From positions 33,229,478 through 33,293,477 of the forward strand of contig JAJKFL010000006.1 in assembly GCA_021186555.1 (NCBI GenBank): DNA of 64,000 nucleotides. The letters run 5' to 3'. A model generated the notes under the pieces. That model saw only the letters and a list, made by a program, of their open reading frames with translations, was not told where the DNA came from and made no database searches. Source of the stretch: Reticulitermes speratus. Its lineage: Eukaryota; Arthropoda; Insecta; Blattodea; Rhinotermitidae. Both the position numbers and the translations under genes were made by a program. Below are positions 22,699 to 34,891 of this stretch, one piece after another (position 1 is the first letter of the stretch; every line of letters begins with the position of its first letter).

Positions 22699-22985
22699 GG
22701 GTGTTACCACTTGACCGGAAGGTGGCGGGTTCGATTCCCGATGGAGTCATTGGAATTTTTCATTGACTTAATCCTTCCGGTCGCACTATAGCCCTGGGGT
22801 CGACTCAGCCTCTAACAGAAACGAGTACCAGGGTATCTCCAGGGGGTTAAAGTCGGTCGGTGCGTAAGGCTGACAACTTTGCCACTTCCATATGCCAATT
22901 TTCTTGAAATTCTGGAAGCCTCAACCTCCTGGAGCCCTAAGGGCCTCTCCAGGCCTGTTTAGGGATGGCGTTACATTTTGCTATT
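22699..22985 (+). mobile_element. tRNA-derived SINE, family 2
   Basis: GGCGGGTTCGATTCCCGATGG is an intact B-box. The body runs CATTGACTTAATCCTTCCGG, GGGGTCGACTCAGCCTCTAAC, AAATTCTGGAAGCCTCAACC and ends GGCCTCTCCAGGCCTG. The same family lies inverted at 41.9, 49.3 and 54.9 kb. Confidence 0.85.
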
Positions 22986-23532
22986 TGGATCGAGAGTCTA
23001 CATGAATATGGATGAGCAAAGACGGGCCTAGCACATGACCACTTCTTTCCTCTGATTAGTGGTGTAGATAAGACACCGGCAGGCCCCGCGGTACGGAGGG
23101 CCCCAAAAGTTCAAGATACAAAATTTTTGTTTGTTCCTTCGGATTGGATTTCGTTCTTTTTAACAGATGACAGTTTTATGGATGCCTATTATAAGTGCTG
23201 GCAGTACTTTCGATAATAATTATAGGCGGGTCTATTATCGAGTCGTGGGAAGGGGCGGTGAGGGGGGGGGGGCGCTACTGCCTCTGGTCTTTAACACTCG
23301 CTTTCTTCCACTGTGGTTACATAAGGCGCTGGTTATTTCCACCATTGTCCGTCGCTTAGCCGAAAGTTTCTGGTAGTGTCCGAGCTGCTACCACTCCGGT
23401 TACACCCGCCGTGCTAAAAAAATGTGGACTGAACTAGCATACAGACATGATATGTGCTGGGCTACTCATTGTCACCTACACTGAACATCTGTAAGCTGTT
23501 CAGTGCAGGTCACAAAAACTTGATCATATAAT
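22986..23532. other. Non-coding stretch
   Basis: Contains a G9 run near 23264 and an otherwise unremarkable sequence. No exon recognised. Confidence 0.4.
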
Positions 23533-23888
23533 CTACTAAAATACAATCTTTAGTCTTAACTCACCGTGCATTTTTATTATTTTAGATATACACCAACAAA
23601 ATGCACAAATTAATAAAGGTGCAGATTAGCTCCTTATCATGATTTTAACCCAGTTAAAATCATGATAAGGAGCTAATTTGCACCTTTATTAATTTGTGCA
23701 TTTTGTTGGTGTATATCTAAAATAATAAAAATGCACGGTGAGTTAAGACTAAAGATTGTGAATGCCAAACAGGCAGAATTAGTGCATCGATACAAGAAGG
23801 GTTAAAATCATGATAAGGAGCTAATTTGCACCTTTATTAATTTGTGCATTTTGTTGGTGTATATCTAAAAAAAAAACTACTAAAATAC
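23533..23888. mobile_element. Inverted/tandem element with a 12-bp target duplication
   Basis: CTACTAAAATAC at 23533-23544 recurs exactly at 23877-23888. Inside, 106-nt arms (23544-23649 and 23653-23758) are reverse complements with one visible mismatch and a 3-nt loop. The first ~70 nt of the right arm repeats directly at 23801, giving a 148-bp tandem period, and then ends in an A9 run. The layout (inverted 5' part, partial tandem copy, A-tail, 12-bp duplication) suggests a retrotransposed element with 5' inversion. Confidence 0.8.
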
Positions 23889-26559
23889 GTTTAGTTTCTC
23901 ATTCATGTGCCCCTTACTGCTCGGGTAAATTAGATTCGTCTGCATTTCATGTGTTTATTCTGTGTCTGTAAGGAAGCCAAAGCCCACCAAGGGCTGTAGA
24001 GCTGATGATGATGATGATGATAATGATGATGATTCTGTGTTTGTAAGCGTGGAACGACTTAAAAAAGAGTAATGTGACTGACGTAAAGATGAAGATTTGT
24101 AAACGTCATCCATAATAATGCTGAACTTTAATCCGACTGATAACTGTGAAACGGAACATTTTATTTACCAGCTTGTGACGTCGAATAAAGAAGGATAAAT
24201 AAACAATTCCAACAAAAATATTAATAGTTCAAATACAAGCATTCAGCGAAATCTATTAAGTAGAGAAACAGAACATATTATAAATTACAAGTAACTATAG
24301 AGTTTTCCTTTGTGCATTATTTAGATTATTAAAATATATTGATTTGAATTATTTTGCAATAAACACAAGTTACATTAATTGCCGAAATTCGATAATTAAT
24401 TCCTTCAACTCTAGCGTTCACCTATGTGTACAGAAATATTGAGTTTTTGCCTTACAGAGGACCAAGTCCCTCTCTTCTACAAATACCCAAATTAACACTG
24501 TTTACAGAAATAATTGATATTGATGGAGAAAATAATGAGAAACACACAATTACTGTATGCGGCAAAATTCAAAGCTTCTTAGTGTTACAGCATATTGTAC
24601 ATAGATTTACCAGTGGGCTTCACGATTTAATACTCGACGTGACGTATGCCGAACTACTGACAGCATCGTAAAACAAACAAAAACCTAATGAATAAATAGA
24701 AATATAACAAAGGGTTTTATTCAACGATGACGCATTCCCGCAGCCGATCGCCCTATAGGAAATCGCTGTATAACTTTCACTTCCTAATAATATTTCGGTT
24801 TTAAGACATACACACTTTTTACGATATCGCTCGATTGGACGTTCATGTGAATTGGAGTTTATATTCCACGGACTAAATTCGCTCGAAAATATTTAATGAA
24901 GGTCCCCAAACAGTAACCCACATAAATATAATAAAACATAGACAACTTACGTACAACGTAACACTAGCACTTTCGCTTAAACATTATTGCCGTGGAAACA
25001 AAACAATGTCCTCCCTTTTATTTTTAGGTACATCTGTCACTTTCAACAATGTAATAAATATTTAAACTTTGCCATGGAAAGGCAACAATGCGTTGTATTT
25101 GTTTTTGCTCTGCATATGTCTGCCAACAATGTGAAACGTTTTAAGTTTCCGTATAAAGTACCCGTTATTCTTGTCGATTTTATCCAAATTTCAATCTTAA
25201 AAACAGATTTTCATAAAAGTCTCCAATATCAAATTTCGCAAAAATCCGTCCAGTGGGAGCAGCGCTGATACATGCTGACGGACAGACAGAACGGATATGA
25301 TGAATCTAATAAGCGAACGCTTCTAATAAGTCATAAATACAGTGTCTAAAACAGGTACACAAATTGTAACAAAGAATGTATGTTCATTTGTTCCTGGTGG
25401 GATTATATAGTGTTGTTACATGTGCCTCATACAACAGGTCCAAGCAACCTTTCTAGTGTGACGAAAGCAACCCTATTTCTGACGTCTCTTCCGCTTGTCG
25501 GCTAAGAACCTTGTGTCCCACCCTCCCACATAACGGATGGCATAAACCCCAGTCCCCTTCCTCAAGCAAGCCGGCTAAATATCCCGAAATCTTGCGAGGT
25601 TAAAAGTGGCTAGAACTTAACGGTGGTCAGTTTGAGCAACTCAGACAGCTAATCACTTCGGAAAACGTTATCGTCTTTCTGCGAATTACGTAACGTAAGT
25701 CCATATTTCCGTCTATGCCCTACAACAGGGTTTTCTCCAATTACTTCCCTTTTCCTCGGTCAATATTATTCTGCCAATGAGGCATACTAATATTTCATTC
25801 GTCTATCGTCAAAGCTACATGAATTAGCAATTGTAAAATTATCTCTGTCCACGCTATGAAGGCATATAAGGGGAACAGAAGTATAGCTCCATTATTCTTA
25901 ACCACGGCACTACATGGCGGTGAATGGTTAGTTTCACGCCCCCGCAAATTTACATCTGGGAACGAACCTCGTTATCTGTTGAATAAGAGGCACGGTTGGC
26001 CCTAGAACCGGTCGGGACTTTTTCGATAAGAGAATAATCTATTTTTCCTACCGGGTAACGAATCCAGTATCGTCAAGCCCCTAGCATATTCATTACACCG
26101 ACAATGTTACCCGGGCTCGTAACTTAGCGACAGACAGAGTGTTTAAACGTGACACTTCCCAATCCAATAAAATGTTTATACATTTTTCGGGACACCGTGA
26201 AAATAATACGTAAGAAGTATTTTTACAAGCCAATTCCACGACACCTTACTTTAATTTAGCTGTTAAAATTCAAACGTTAAGGTGGTTATTCGTACGTTAT
26301 GAAGGATATGGAAGGAAGATAACAGGCAATGCAACAGTTCAAAGATAACCTCAAGATACAAAATTATTTTGTCCCCGACTTCTGTCCCCCCACCAGGTGG
26401 CTGAAGAAAGAAACACTTCAAATCTTCCATTTGGTCACAACTACAGAACTCATATCTAACAGTAGACGCCTTATGGCTGACTACCTGTGTATATTACTCC
26501 TTACAGGACTTCGCCGCTTTGCACATTCTGGAAAAGGCGTACAGCAGTAGTTGAAAGCA
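23889..26559. other. Non-coding stretch with a (GAT)n run
   Basis: GAT/GATGAT repeats lie at about 24006-24032. A degenerate family 4-like SINE may occupy about 25860-26060 (AGCTCCATTATTC...GGGAACGAACCTCG). No exon recognised. The ORF at 24426-24671 has no family resemblance. Confidence 0.4.
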
Positions 26560-26790
26560 ACCTATACAGGAAGGCGGAGTGGAAGTGGAGGTTCGATTGC
26601 TTGGCCTCCTCGGTCGTCGAAACTATATCGCAAAAGACTTCTTGTGGAGACACCCCAAAGGGCGCGTTTATGCAGTACGTTGTAGGACTATCAAAGGTCT
26701 CGTGTCAAGACTTCAGACATGTGTGACAAATGTCGATGCGGACGTGCTGAAGCGTATTCGAGAGGACGCAGGGCCATCTGCATGAAAAGG
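26560..26790 (+). pseudogene. Transposase C-terminal remnant (IS630/mariner-type DDE)
   Basis: Two frames together read WPPRSSKLYRKRLL then FLWRHPKGRVYAVRCRTIKG and VTNVDADVLKRIREDAG. The pattern WPPRSPDLTPLDFFLWG..K..VY followed by a TNVDADMLKRVRED-like helix is the C-terminal end of IS630/Tc1-mariner-related transposases in arthropod genomes. The second catalytic-region motif (SPD.TP.D) is destroyed by substitutions and a frameshift. It is not functional. Confidence 0.65.
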
Positions 26791-28430
26791 GCGAAGGCTG
26801 CTTCGAAAACCTACTGCAAACAAGAGGCGCCAATGGTACCATCATCTGACACCTTGCTCTACTTTATGGTAACGAGTATCCCGAAAACTGAACCTCACAC
26901 AACATACGGTATATAATACATTTTACATATTTTTTAAAACAAGAAATCACACTGCGGAGAGCTTGTGCGTGAATTCCAACTCCATGTATTTTTAATAGGA
27001 TATAGCACTTTTAAGACAACTCAATTTTCAGAGTGTGTCCATCGTCCAATAATTAAAGTAAAAAATATGGGTTAGTTTCCGTCCTCAGGCAAGAAGGTGA
27101 GAAGACACCTACACAGTTGGGGACGTTATATCCACCTATTCTCAGTCACTAGACAAAATGTGTCAAAAGAGCTATCACACTAGCATATATATCTCAAGTC
27201 CTTATTTGTCACCAAAAGTGATAGATATTTTGATCTCAAAATGTAGCTTAGAAAATTAGTGTTCTCCTCTTCAAATTTCAAAGACTTACTCTTTAAAAGA
27301 TAACATTTTCTCGCACTTATTTGTGGATACCTTACAGTTAGGAATTGAAACTGAGCGATTTAATTTTCTGCAGGAAAAAGTTAAAAAAACCGATATTTCG
27401 TACTTACCGTCTAAGAGATTCGATTAGGAGGAAAGTCACCAGAATAATTATGTAAGGTTTTGATGCGAGCCACGTTTCCAAGCTTCCGGATCCTTCTTTG
27501 CACTAAATAGCAGTCTTTTTAAGCACGAATTAATTTCCAGAATGCAATTCACTCTTGCAGCAATCTCTCATAACGAAGGAAACATTGAACTATATTTGTC
27601 AACTATACATGTTGTAACCGACACGTGTCCGACACGTGTTTCTCCTTCAGCCTCTTAAACACGCTGTACATAATGCTTACGTGGGCCTTATATGTGAATA
27701 AACCACGAAGGTAATATGTCACGTAAGGAAAGTACACTAAAATTAGAGTCCTCCAAATGTATAATTCGTGAATCAGAAATATCTTCGATACCATTTAATT
27801 CAAAAGATAAGTACAGTACAAGGAATATGATCTGTGGAGTAGACCTACCATTTATGATTCGGCATGAAGTAAATAAAAAAGAGGGCGCCCAGCTAGGAGA
27901 TAAACAGCAGGCATGACCTCCAGTGGACTGTAAAGTTGCGTAAACGGAAATAAGAGCCGAGTCAGCTTTCTATCGGGATTTTCCTATTGACGCCGTCTGT
28001 AAGCCAGAGTGTCTTAATTTTACTGCTTGGACAGACATGTATTGCCTCAATCTTGTAGTCTTCCGATTTTCTCCACTATTTAACGCGTTGTAATCAGTAT
28101 CTGTGTAACATGGGTGCCTTAAATCACATACATTCTTGTGTATCCTTTATTAACTGTATCGGCATGATTGTGTTGATTCCCAGATATTCTTTAATAGACT
28201 TACTAGCAGAACACATCGGAAAATTCTTCACTTCCCTTCTTACGTTCCTTTATCGCTTCTGCTTCCTTATCTCTCTTCATTATTTCTGCGTTAAAATTTT
28301 GAACGAACTTATATCCTGATGTTGAAGATGACACGCTTTGAAACCTAGAGCTGCCTCCTCTCCAAATATATGAAATCTAGAATCATCTATGGAAAAGGCG
28401 AAATAAAGATATAACATCCACACATAGTCC
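26791..28430. other. Non-coding stretch
   Basis: AT-rich. Two CACGTG E-box palindromes ten bases apart lie at about 27622-27637 (ACACGTGTCCGACACGTGTT). No gene near them was recognised. Confidence 0.4.
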
Positions 28431-29146
28431 ATTGAACCATCTCCTATTCTTCATGATCATCTTCCTAATGGATGAACGAAGGAAATGGAAGAATGTCAAC
28501 AATGAAGAAGAAAGGAAAAAAAAATTGGAGAATGTGGAATATTTCAATTATTTAGGCAGCATGATAACAAATGATGCAAGGTGTACAAGTGAAATTAAAT
28601 CCAGAATTGCCATGGCAAAGCAGCTTCAACAAGAAGAAGAATCTTTTCACCAGCAAACTGGACTTAAATTTAAGGAAGAAACTAGTAAAGTGCTACTTTT
28701 GGAGCATAGGTTTGTATGATGCTGAAAATTGGACACTTCGGAAAATAGATCAGAAGTATCTGGAAAGTTTTGAAATGTGGTGCTGGAGAAGAATGGAGAA
28801 GATCAGTTGGACCGATCGCGTGAGAAATGAAGAAGTATTACACAGAGTCAAAGAGGAGAGGAATATCCTACATACAATAAAAAGAAGAAAGGCTAACTGG
28901 ATTGGTCACATCTTGCGTAGAAACTGCCTTCTGAAACACGTGATTGAAGGAAAGTTAGAAGGAAGGATAGAAATGACGGGAAGAAGAGGGAGAAGACGCA
29001 AGCAGCTACTGGATGACCTTAAGGAAAAGAGAAGATACTGGAAATTGAAAGAGGAAGCACTAGATCGCACTCAATGGAGAACTCGCTTTGGAAGAGATTA
29101 CGGACCTGTCGTAAGACAGACTACAGAATGAATGAATGAATCTTCC
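28431..29146 (+). mobile_element. Non-LTR retrotransposon, 5'-truncated ORF2 C-terminus with (GAAT)n tail
   Basis: The first frame gives VEYFNYLGSMITNDARCTSE and IKSRIAMAK. After one frameshift near 28616 a second frame runs open to a stop at 29129-29131, with KLVKCYFWSIGLYDAENWTL, ESFEMWCWRRMEKISWTDRV, KANWIGHILRRNCLLKHVIE and FGRDYGPVVRQTTE. This is the post-catalytic thumb and C-terminal region of a LINE reverse transcriptase. The YADD catalytic part is absent. The 3' end is a GAATGAATGAATGAAT tail, as in RTE-like elements, although the clade is not certain. Confidence 0.85.
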
Positions 29147-29744
29147 TAACCTGACACTTTATGAAGATCACCGTTACGACTTACCCGTCATCGCATCTAA
29201 GCCCTCTGTTATCTATAAACCTAAAGATTATGGTATATAAAAATTTTACTCTACCTGCTAATTCGCGTGGTCTTTAAACTGGTACAACACTGGAAAGCAA
29301 GAAAGTACTTTCCAGACTCTCTGGGGGGCAATGTTCTAGGGATACTTGGACCTACGGGTTTTTCCTCCGTGTTTTATAACTGCTTTATGCAGGCAACTAT
29401 ATCGCTAACTATATCCTGTCATTATAACATATGATAGTATTTGCCACATGAAGATGATATTAAAAGTATAGCAGCAGGAAAAAGGAAACTGGGAACGAAA
29501 TAATGTGCAGGAGTTAACGCACTTTTTACTTGCAACCTTCGAGGTAGTCTGTGTCCTTCATGTCGACTTCATTGCTGTCATAGCTGTTCGCATTATCAGC
29601 CAAATTGAGGAAAAATTGTAACTTTGTTTCTTGCACAAGTCCGTCCAGCCTGGACGTGTTGGCTTTCTCGATGATAACGTGTTAAACACACGAACTGCCG
29701 AGACTGCGTGTAGCACAGAACTTTTGGAATCAGCCGACCTCGAA
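29147..29744. other. Non-coding stretch
   Basis: No exon, RNA or repeat recognised. Confidence 0.4.
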
Positions 29745-29926
29745 TTCTTGCTCTTTTCCTCCTCTTCCACTTTTCCTCCTCTTTCTCTTTCTCCATATCT
29801 GCTCCTCCTCCTCCTCTTCTCCTCTTCCCTTCTCTTCCTTCTCCTCCTTCTCTTTCTTACTCTTCTCCCCTCTTATCCTCCTCTCCTTCTCCTTTTCCTC
29901 ACCCTCCTTCTCCTCCTCTGATACTG
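29745..29926. repeat. Polypyrimidine (CTCCTT)n-like tract
   Basis: Almost pure C/T on the plus strand (CTCCTCCTCCTCTTCTCC and similar). It creates a spurious Leu/Ser/Phe-rich ORF. Confidence 0.9.
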
Positions 29927-30860
29927 CAACCGGATTCAGGCCATGAAAGTCTCAGCCGTGCTTTCCAGTGGTCCCTATCTAGTTTTTTGGTATCCAGCCC
30001 TTGATCTTCAGGACATGCAGAAACAGCTTATTTCCACTGAAAGTGTTTTAGGCTGCTTTGAAACCCATGTATATGTCCTTAAGTTTGGTAGGTATTCTAA
30101 GTGTTTGCAACGGCCAAAAATAGTCTGAGGATTCTCAACTTTAGTCTTTTTTTACGGAGATGGGTTCCACCGCCCCACGTCCCAACCCCCAAACCCGGAG
30201 GACCAGGGTAGTTGTCTTTGTCAGGCTACTCTCTCGAAATCTCTCCTGTCTGGATGGCCCACCCACAAGTAACATATCGCCGGCATAGCTTTCGTTTTTA
30301 CTGACGCACGGAAATCCTTTCACCGAGAAAGTATCCTACTTCACCATGCTTAAAAACTGGGAACTACTTCGTGCTGCAATTTCCTTAATCTGACTCCACA
30401 AGGGTTGTGGAATTCAAAGGAAAGTGACAGATTTTCATCTCCAACACTTAACCTGCCAGACTTATTTGTGGCCGCGTCTGTACCGTACTGAAAACAAACA
30501 GCTGGAATGTGCCGTAGCATTGAAGCCAGCAGCTGTAATTTTATACACATTCATAACCAATAGCTTCCATTTAGAATAATTTATTTATGGACTACTTTGC
30601 GGGGACAGGATAGTTCCTCATCCTTAGGTTAAAAGTAGGTTTCAGCTCAGTTTGGCGCAATAGGTACAGTTATGTAGAAGATCTGGGAACAACTGCGTAG
30701 GTTTCGCCATACTTTTAGTCCGAGGATGGGGACCGACCCTGTACCCGGAAATTAATTTTTTATTCTTATAAATACTTTTAGCAGGAGACGATAGAAGAAA
30801 GTCCCTAAAGTAAGTAATACTAAATGTGATATACCATCAACATAGTCTTATATAATTTAG
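29927..30860. other. Non-coding stretch
   Basis: No gene recognised. The short ORFs here lack any family resemblance. Confidence 0.4.
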
Positions 30861-31100
30861 TAACTTGTATGTATATTCTGCCTTTGACCAGGATTTGTTG
30901 TATGTTTTCTGTACTTAGCACAATGACACGTATTGTTGTCCAGTACTATTACAGCTTTATTTTCATGTCCAGGAAGAATGACAAAGAGCTTCATTAATGA
31001 TGCCTTCAAACTGCTTATGATAATCCTTCGTTGAGTTACTGTCAAACAAAGAGCACCTCCACAAAACCATTTTAAGCACCTTCGTAAAGCACTTGCGATA
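30861..31100 (-). pseudogene. IS630/DDE_3-type transposase fragment, decayed
   Basis: On the minus strand one frame reads TKDYHKQFEGIINEAL and another reads PGHENKAVIVLDNNTCHCAK and then HTTNPG. The order GDYH...F..W....L followed by VIVLDNAPYHS...PPT is the core of DDE_3 transposases, where the D of LDN is catalytic. A frameshift between the halves and the change of the usual APYH to NTCH show decay. Confidence 0.6.
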
Positions 31101-32377
31101 AGATATTACTGACGTCGTCACTTCTCCTCTCTCCTCACGGAACAAAGCGACTCTTACCGGGTGGATTTTCGTATAATGTCTTATTAGGGATTTTGACTAA
31201 AATTATTCGACAGCTTTTGATTTGGGTTGAAATCGGATAAAAAGGAAAAGCACGTTATGTGTAGACCTACATACATTTATAAGATATCGTCGTTACTGGT
31301 TACCGTAAAGAAGACAGACTGCCTTCTCCCTCAGGCAAAAGCTGAAGCCGAAGACATATTCGGCAATCTAAATATGAAACTCCAACTGCAAATCTCCGAG
31401 TTTGCAATATCTCGACGTTTAAGAGATATCGATTTTTATCAATTGCAAATCCGTTGAGAGAATACGAAAAAATCATAGTGTGTGTTGTGTGAAGCGCAGA
31501 AAGGCAAAGACTCGCGTTTCAGTGATTTTCTTAACACCGTTCACGAATTTGAAATCTCTGGAAGAGGAAAGAGGGGACGCACCAGAAGCTTTATGCCCGC
31601 CGACGTTTCCTAACTTGGTATTTCCTATGTAGACAACACTGAATCTTCTTTCTTTGCCACAATCCTTTTAGCCCACTAGATAATCGCTTTGGGAAATGCC
31701 GGCTCACTTAATTTGGTCTCTTCCACTTTCCAATCCTCCTGCATTTATCCGCGTTTCAGCCACGTCACTGGTTTCTTCACCTGTAGATTACGATGGTAAT
31801 TGGTTTAGAACAAGAAGGGTCTCAGCGGATATGTACCAATGTTAAATTTTACAGTCTTTTGTGAATTCAAATATCCATATTCGTGGTTGTAAATACCAAA
31901 TATTAAAAGTGCTTACTACTGTCGTTTCTTTGTTGTTACAGTATTGTTAATGGCGTCACATGAAAGACAGTTCTTCAGTTAAGACAATTACTGATGTAGT
32001 GAAAACGGAACAGAAGTAGTATTGTAAAGTAAATCGGTGACACGTCTTTAATGCTTAATCCCTGCGACAGTTTTTAAGGAGAGGGCAGTGAAAGAATCCG
32101 CCACTGCTCACTGACCCTGAAGAACCCATTCCACACAATCAGATGCTCTTCATGCCGTTAGAAGTTTTCAATAACATCCCATCTACATCTAGATGTACCC
32201 TTCACGATTTGCCTGAAATAGATAATCCTGCATTTATTTAAATTTCTCCCGTGCATGGCACACAACATGCGCAAACTGCTGAGTCTATGTGCGTGAAAAC
32301 ACAAACGCTGTAGAAATAGAGTGAAGATTTCTTTATAAAATTGGTGAAAATAAACGGACATCAAATAAAGTAGGTAC
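31101..32377. other. Non-coding stretch
   Basis: No gene or clear repeat recognised. A minus-strand ORF (32158-32583) is largely a shadow of the LINE tail next to it. Confidence 0.4.
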
Positions 32378-32645
32378 ATTCTACAAACAATAAAAAGAAG
32401 GAAGGCTAATTGGATTGGGCACATCTTGCATAGAAACTGCCTTCTAAAACACGTTATTAAAGGAAACATAGAGAGAAAGATAGAAGTGATGGGAAGACAA
32501 GGAAGAAGACGTAAGCGGCTACTGGCTGGCCTTAAAGAAAAGAGCAAATGCTGGAAATTGAGAGACGAAGCATTAGATAGCATTCTGTGGAGAAGTCGTT
32601 TTGGAAGAGGTTATGGACCTACAGAGTTAGTGAGTGAATGAATAC
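32378..32645 (+). mobile_element. LINE 3' end, second copy of the 28.4-kb element
   Basis: LQTIKRRKANWIGHILHRNC-like reading, then LLKHVIKGNIERKIEVMGRQ, and FGRGYGPTELVSE, ending GAGTGAATGAATA. It is clearly the same family as 28431-29146 but keeps only the last ~265 bp, so it is a heavily 5'-truncated insertion. Confidence 0.85.
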
Positions 32646-34641
32646 GAGTATTTCAAGAGACTAAAATCAACAATGAAAAGTAAAATACGATTGAATACTG
32701 ATTAACCTGACATAATTTAAATACCTCGGTAGAAGAGTAACGACAGATATTCAGGAGAGAACTATTCGACCTATTTCTTCCATTACAAGTTCCCATCTCC
32801 ATGGAGAAGGTTCAAAACACGTGGCTATTGCAAAAGGACTGAAGCCTTTCAAAAATAATTGTGAGAAATAGAGAATAAAATTACATTTTTGGGAGCAGTA
32901 GTTAAAAACATTCATTCTTTCACCAAGAAGTATCCAATGTGAGCTCCAAGACTAATACCAATTACATACAAATAAGACGTAAAAACGTCCTATGCTGCCC
33001 ACAGAATATCCGTGTTAATGAATTCGAAACATTAAATAATCCTGTCTTTGATTTCCGGAAGATTATTTGGCAGTAGAGGGATATAAATTTGATTTTTAAC
33101 ACAACCCCTTAAATATAGCTCCACAAGCATCGTGTCAGACGATCAGGGAGGATATGCTTCTGGATTTCCACGAACAGTCCCTCGTCCGTGTAGATGCTCG
33201 TCTAGGAACTTATCACTGCAACACGAAAAAGGGGAGCTGCCCCATATTTTGTTGAAAAATCAAATTTTCCCCCAAATATTCCTTAATTTGGGAGAGTAAC
33301 AAACCACCTCTGGAACGTGAAGCATTTACTGAATGACAAGCATGGCTACTCACTGCTACTTATGCAAATGTTTAATTATTATTAATTATTAATTGATTTA
33401 TTTATTGTTAATGAATTTAACGACACTTTTCAACAGAATTTACGCGGTCCATTGAGTGGATGACAGTAAACAAGGGCCTGGAAGATACGTGGAAAGAAAA
33501 CGTCGTGACCTATTTGAAGGTAATATCCTGGTATATGCCTATAGGGACATTAGAAGATCACGGAAATCATTAGTTTCTATTGACGTTGCCCCGTCCGCTT
33601 TTCGAAATGGTTACCTCCCGAAAATAGGTCTTGAACCATGTTTCTCGGTCTTACTCAGCTATGAGCATAATATTATTCAGAATTATTTGCTGACACATAC
33701 AGCTTTTGATTTCATTCATGCCTAACACTGTGCAAACCAATAGGCAAATAACCTACTAATTTTATGCAACGATATAATGAAATTAGTCAAAATGTTAGGA
33801 AAAAATGAAGTTGTTTCATGTTAAAATTATGGTGTGCGATTGAGGGTTGGCCATTGACACTGTGATCAAGAAAAGTTGAGAGCGAAGTCTATATTTAACT
33901 TTTATATAACTTTATCCCAAGCCAATGTCAAGGAAACGAAGTGCAGCGAACAGCTGTGCGAAGAGTATGCACAACACAGAGGCCTGAACTGCAAATTTTT
34001 ATAGGAGTAAAACCTAAATAAACAAAATAATTCATAATATCAAAATAACGTGTCTCACGAACACATGAACAAAATATCTTATGACAAAAATACAAACAAA
34101 AGAAGGCACAAGCCACTTACTCTCTTTCAGCTTGATTGAAGTTCAAGATATTCCTGGTCCCAACACTGAGTCACGAATATCACAAAACACGTCATATTTG
34201 ATGAAGCACTACATAAATTTCAAATTTCCTACGGATGTATCACATTTCCTTCCTTTTCTCAATAGGACCTTATTGTACTACAACTATTGTTTGTGCTGCA
34301 GTTAGTCAGGTGTCTCAGTGCCGGCAGAAATGTCAGCGTTGTTGCTCAGGCACAAGATTGGAACCTTAAACGATGCCGTGTCGGCAGATGACTGGAGCTC
34401 ACGAGGACGCGCGTCCAGCGACAGTGTTTTGTTCAATCAACTTTGGCTTTACAACCACATCGCGACGTCGCAAGCCTGGTGACTCAGTTGCGCTCCTGTC
34501 TCCATCTCAACTCGATACAACTTGCTATCGATCTGTCATCCTTCTGTTAAACACAAGCAAACGACCCTGAATTTTTCTGTTTGCTTTCATAATACTTAAT
34601 ACATATATCCATAATATTTAGAGATCTATTCTAATTATTAG
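32646..34641. other. Non-coding stretch
   Basis: AT-rich. A GC-richer patch at 34320-34530 has no recognisable product. No exon assigned. Confidence 0.4.
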
Positions 34642-34891
34642 GCCGATCCCAGTGGCCCCGCGGTCTAAGGCGTGGGTCTGCGGCCGCCTGTTTACTGGTA
34701 TTGTGGGTTCGAATCCCGCCGGGGGCATGGATGTCTGTCTCTTGTGAGTGTTGTGTGTTGTCAGGTAGAGGTCTCTGCGTCGGGCTGATCACTCGTCCAG
34801 AGGAGTCCTACCGAGTCTGAGTGTGATCGTGAAGCCTCGATAATGAGGAGGCTCTGGCCTACTAGGGGGTTTTGCGGCATGGGGGAAAAAA
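34642..34891 (+). mobile_element. tRNA-derived SINE, family 1, subfamily B
   Basis: GCCGATCCCAGTGGCCCCGC start, intact B-box GGGTTCGAATCCCGCCGG, GCTGATCACTCGTCCAGAGG body, GGCTCTGGCCTACTAGGGGG end and an A-run. It is one of the best-preserved copies in the window. Confidence 0.9.

Noticed and set aside
24426-24671. 81-codon ORF as an exon
   Set aside because: No family resemblance and no supporting neighbouring exon.
27621-27640. Paired CACGTG E-boxes as a promoter element
   Set aside because: No gene start was recognised within several kilobases, and two hexamers can occur by chance or by a 10-bp duplication.
29631-29921. 96-codon ORF rich in Leu, Ser and Phe
   Set aside because: Produced by a polypyrimidine tract.
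34310-34570. GC-richer patch as a first exon or promoter
   Set aside because: No coding motif, no clear splice donor and no CpG-rich core that could be argued from the sequence.
34642-34720. tRNA gene suggested by the A/B-box head
   Set aside because: The same head recurs in several copies, each followed by the same SINE body. The 3' part of a tRNA cloverleaf is absent.
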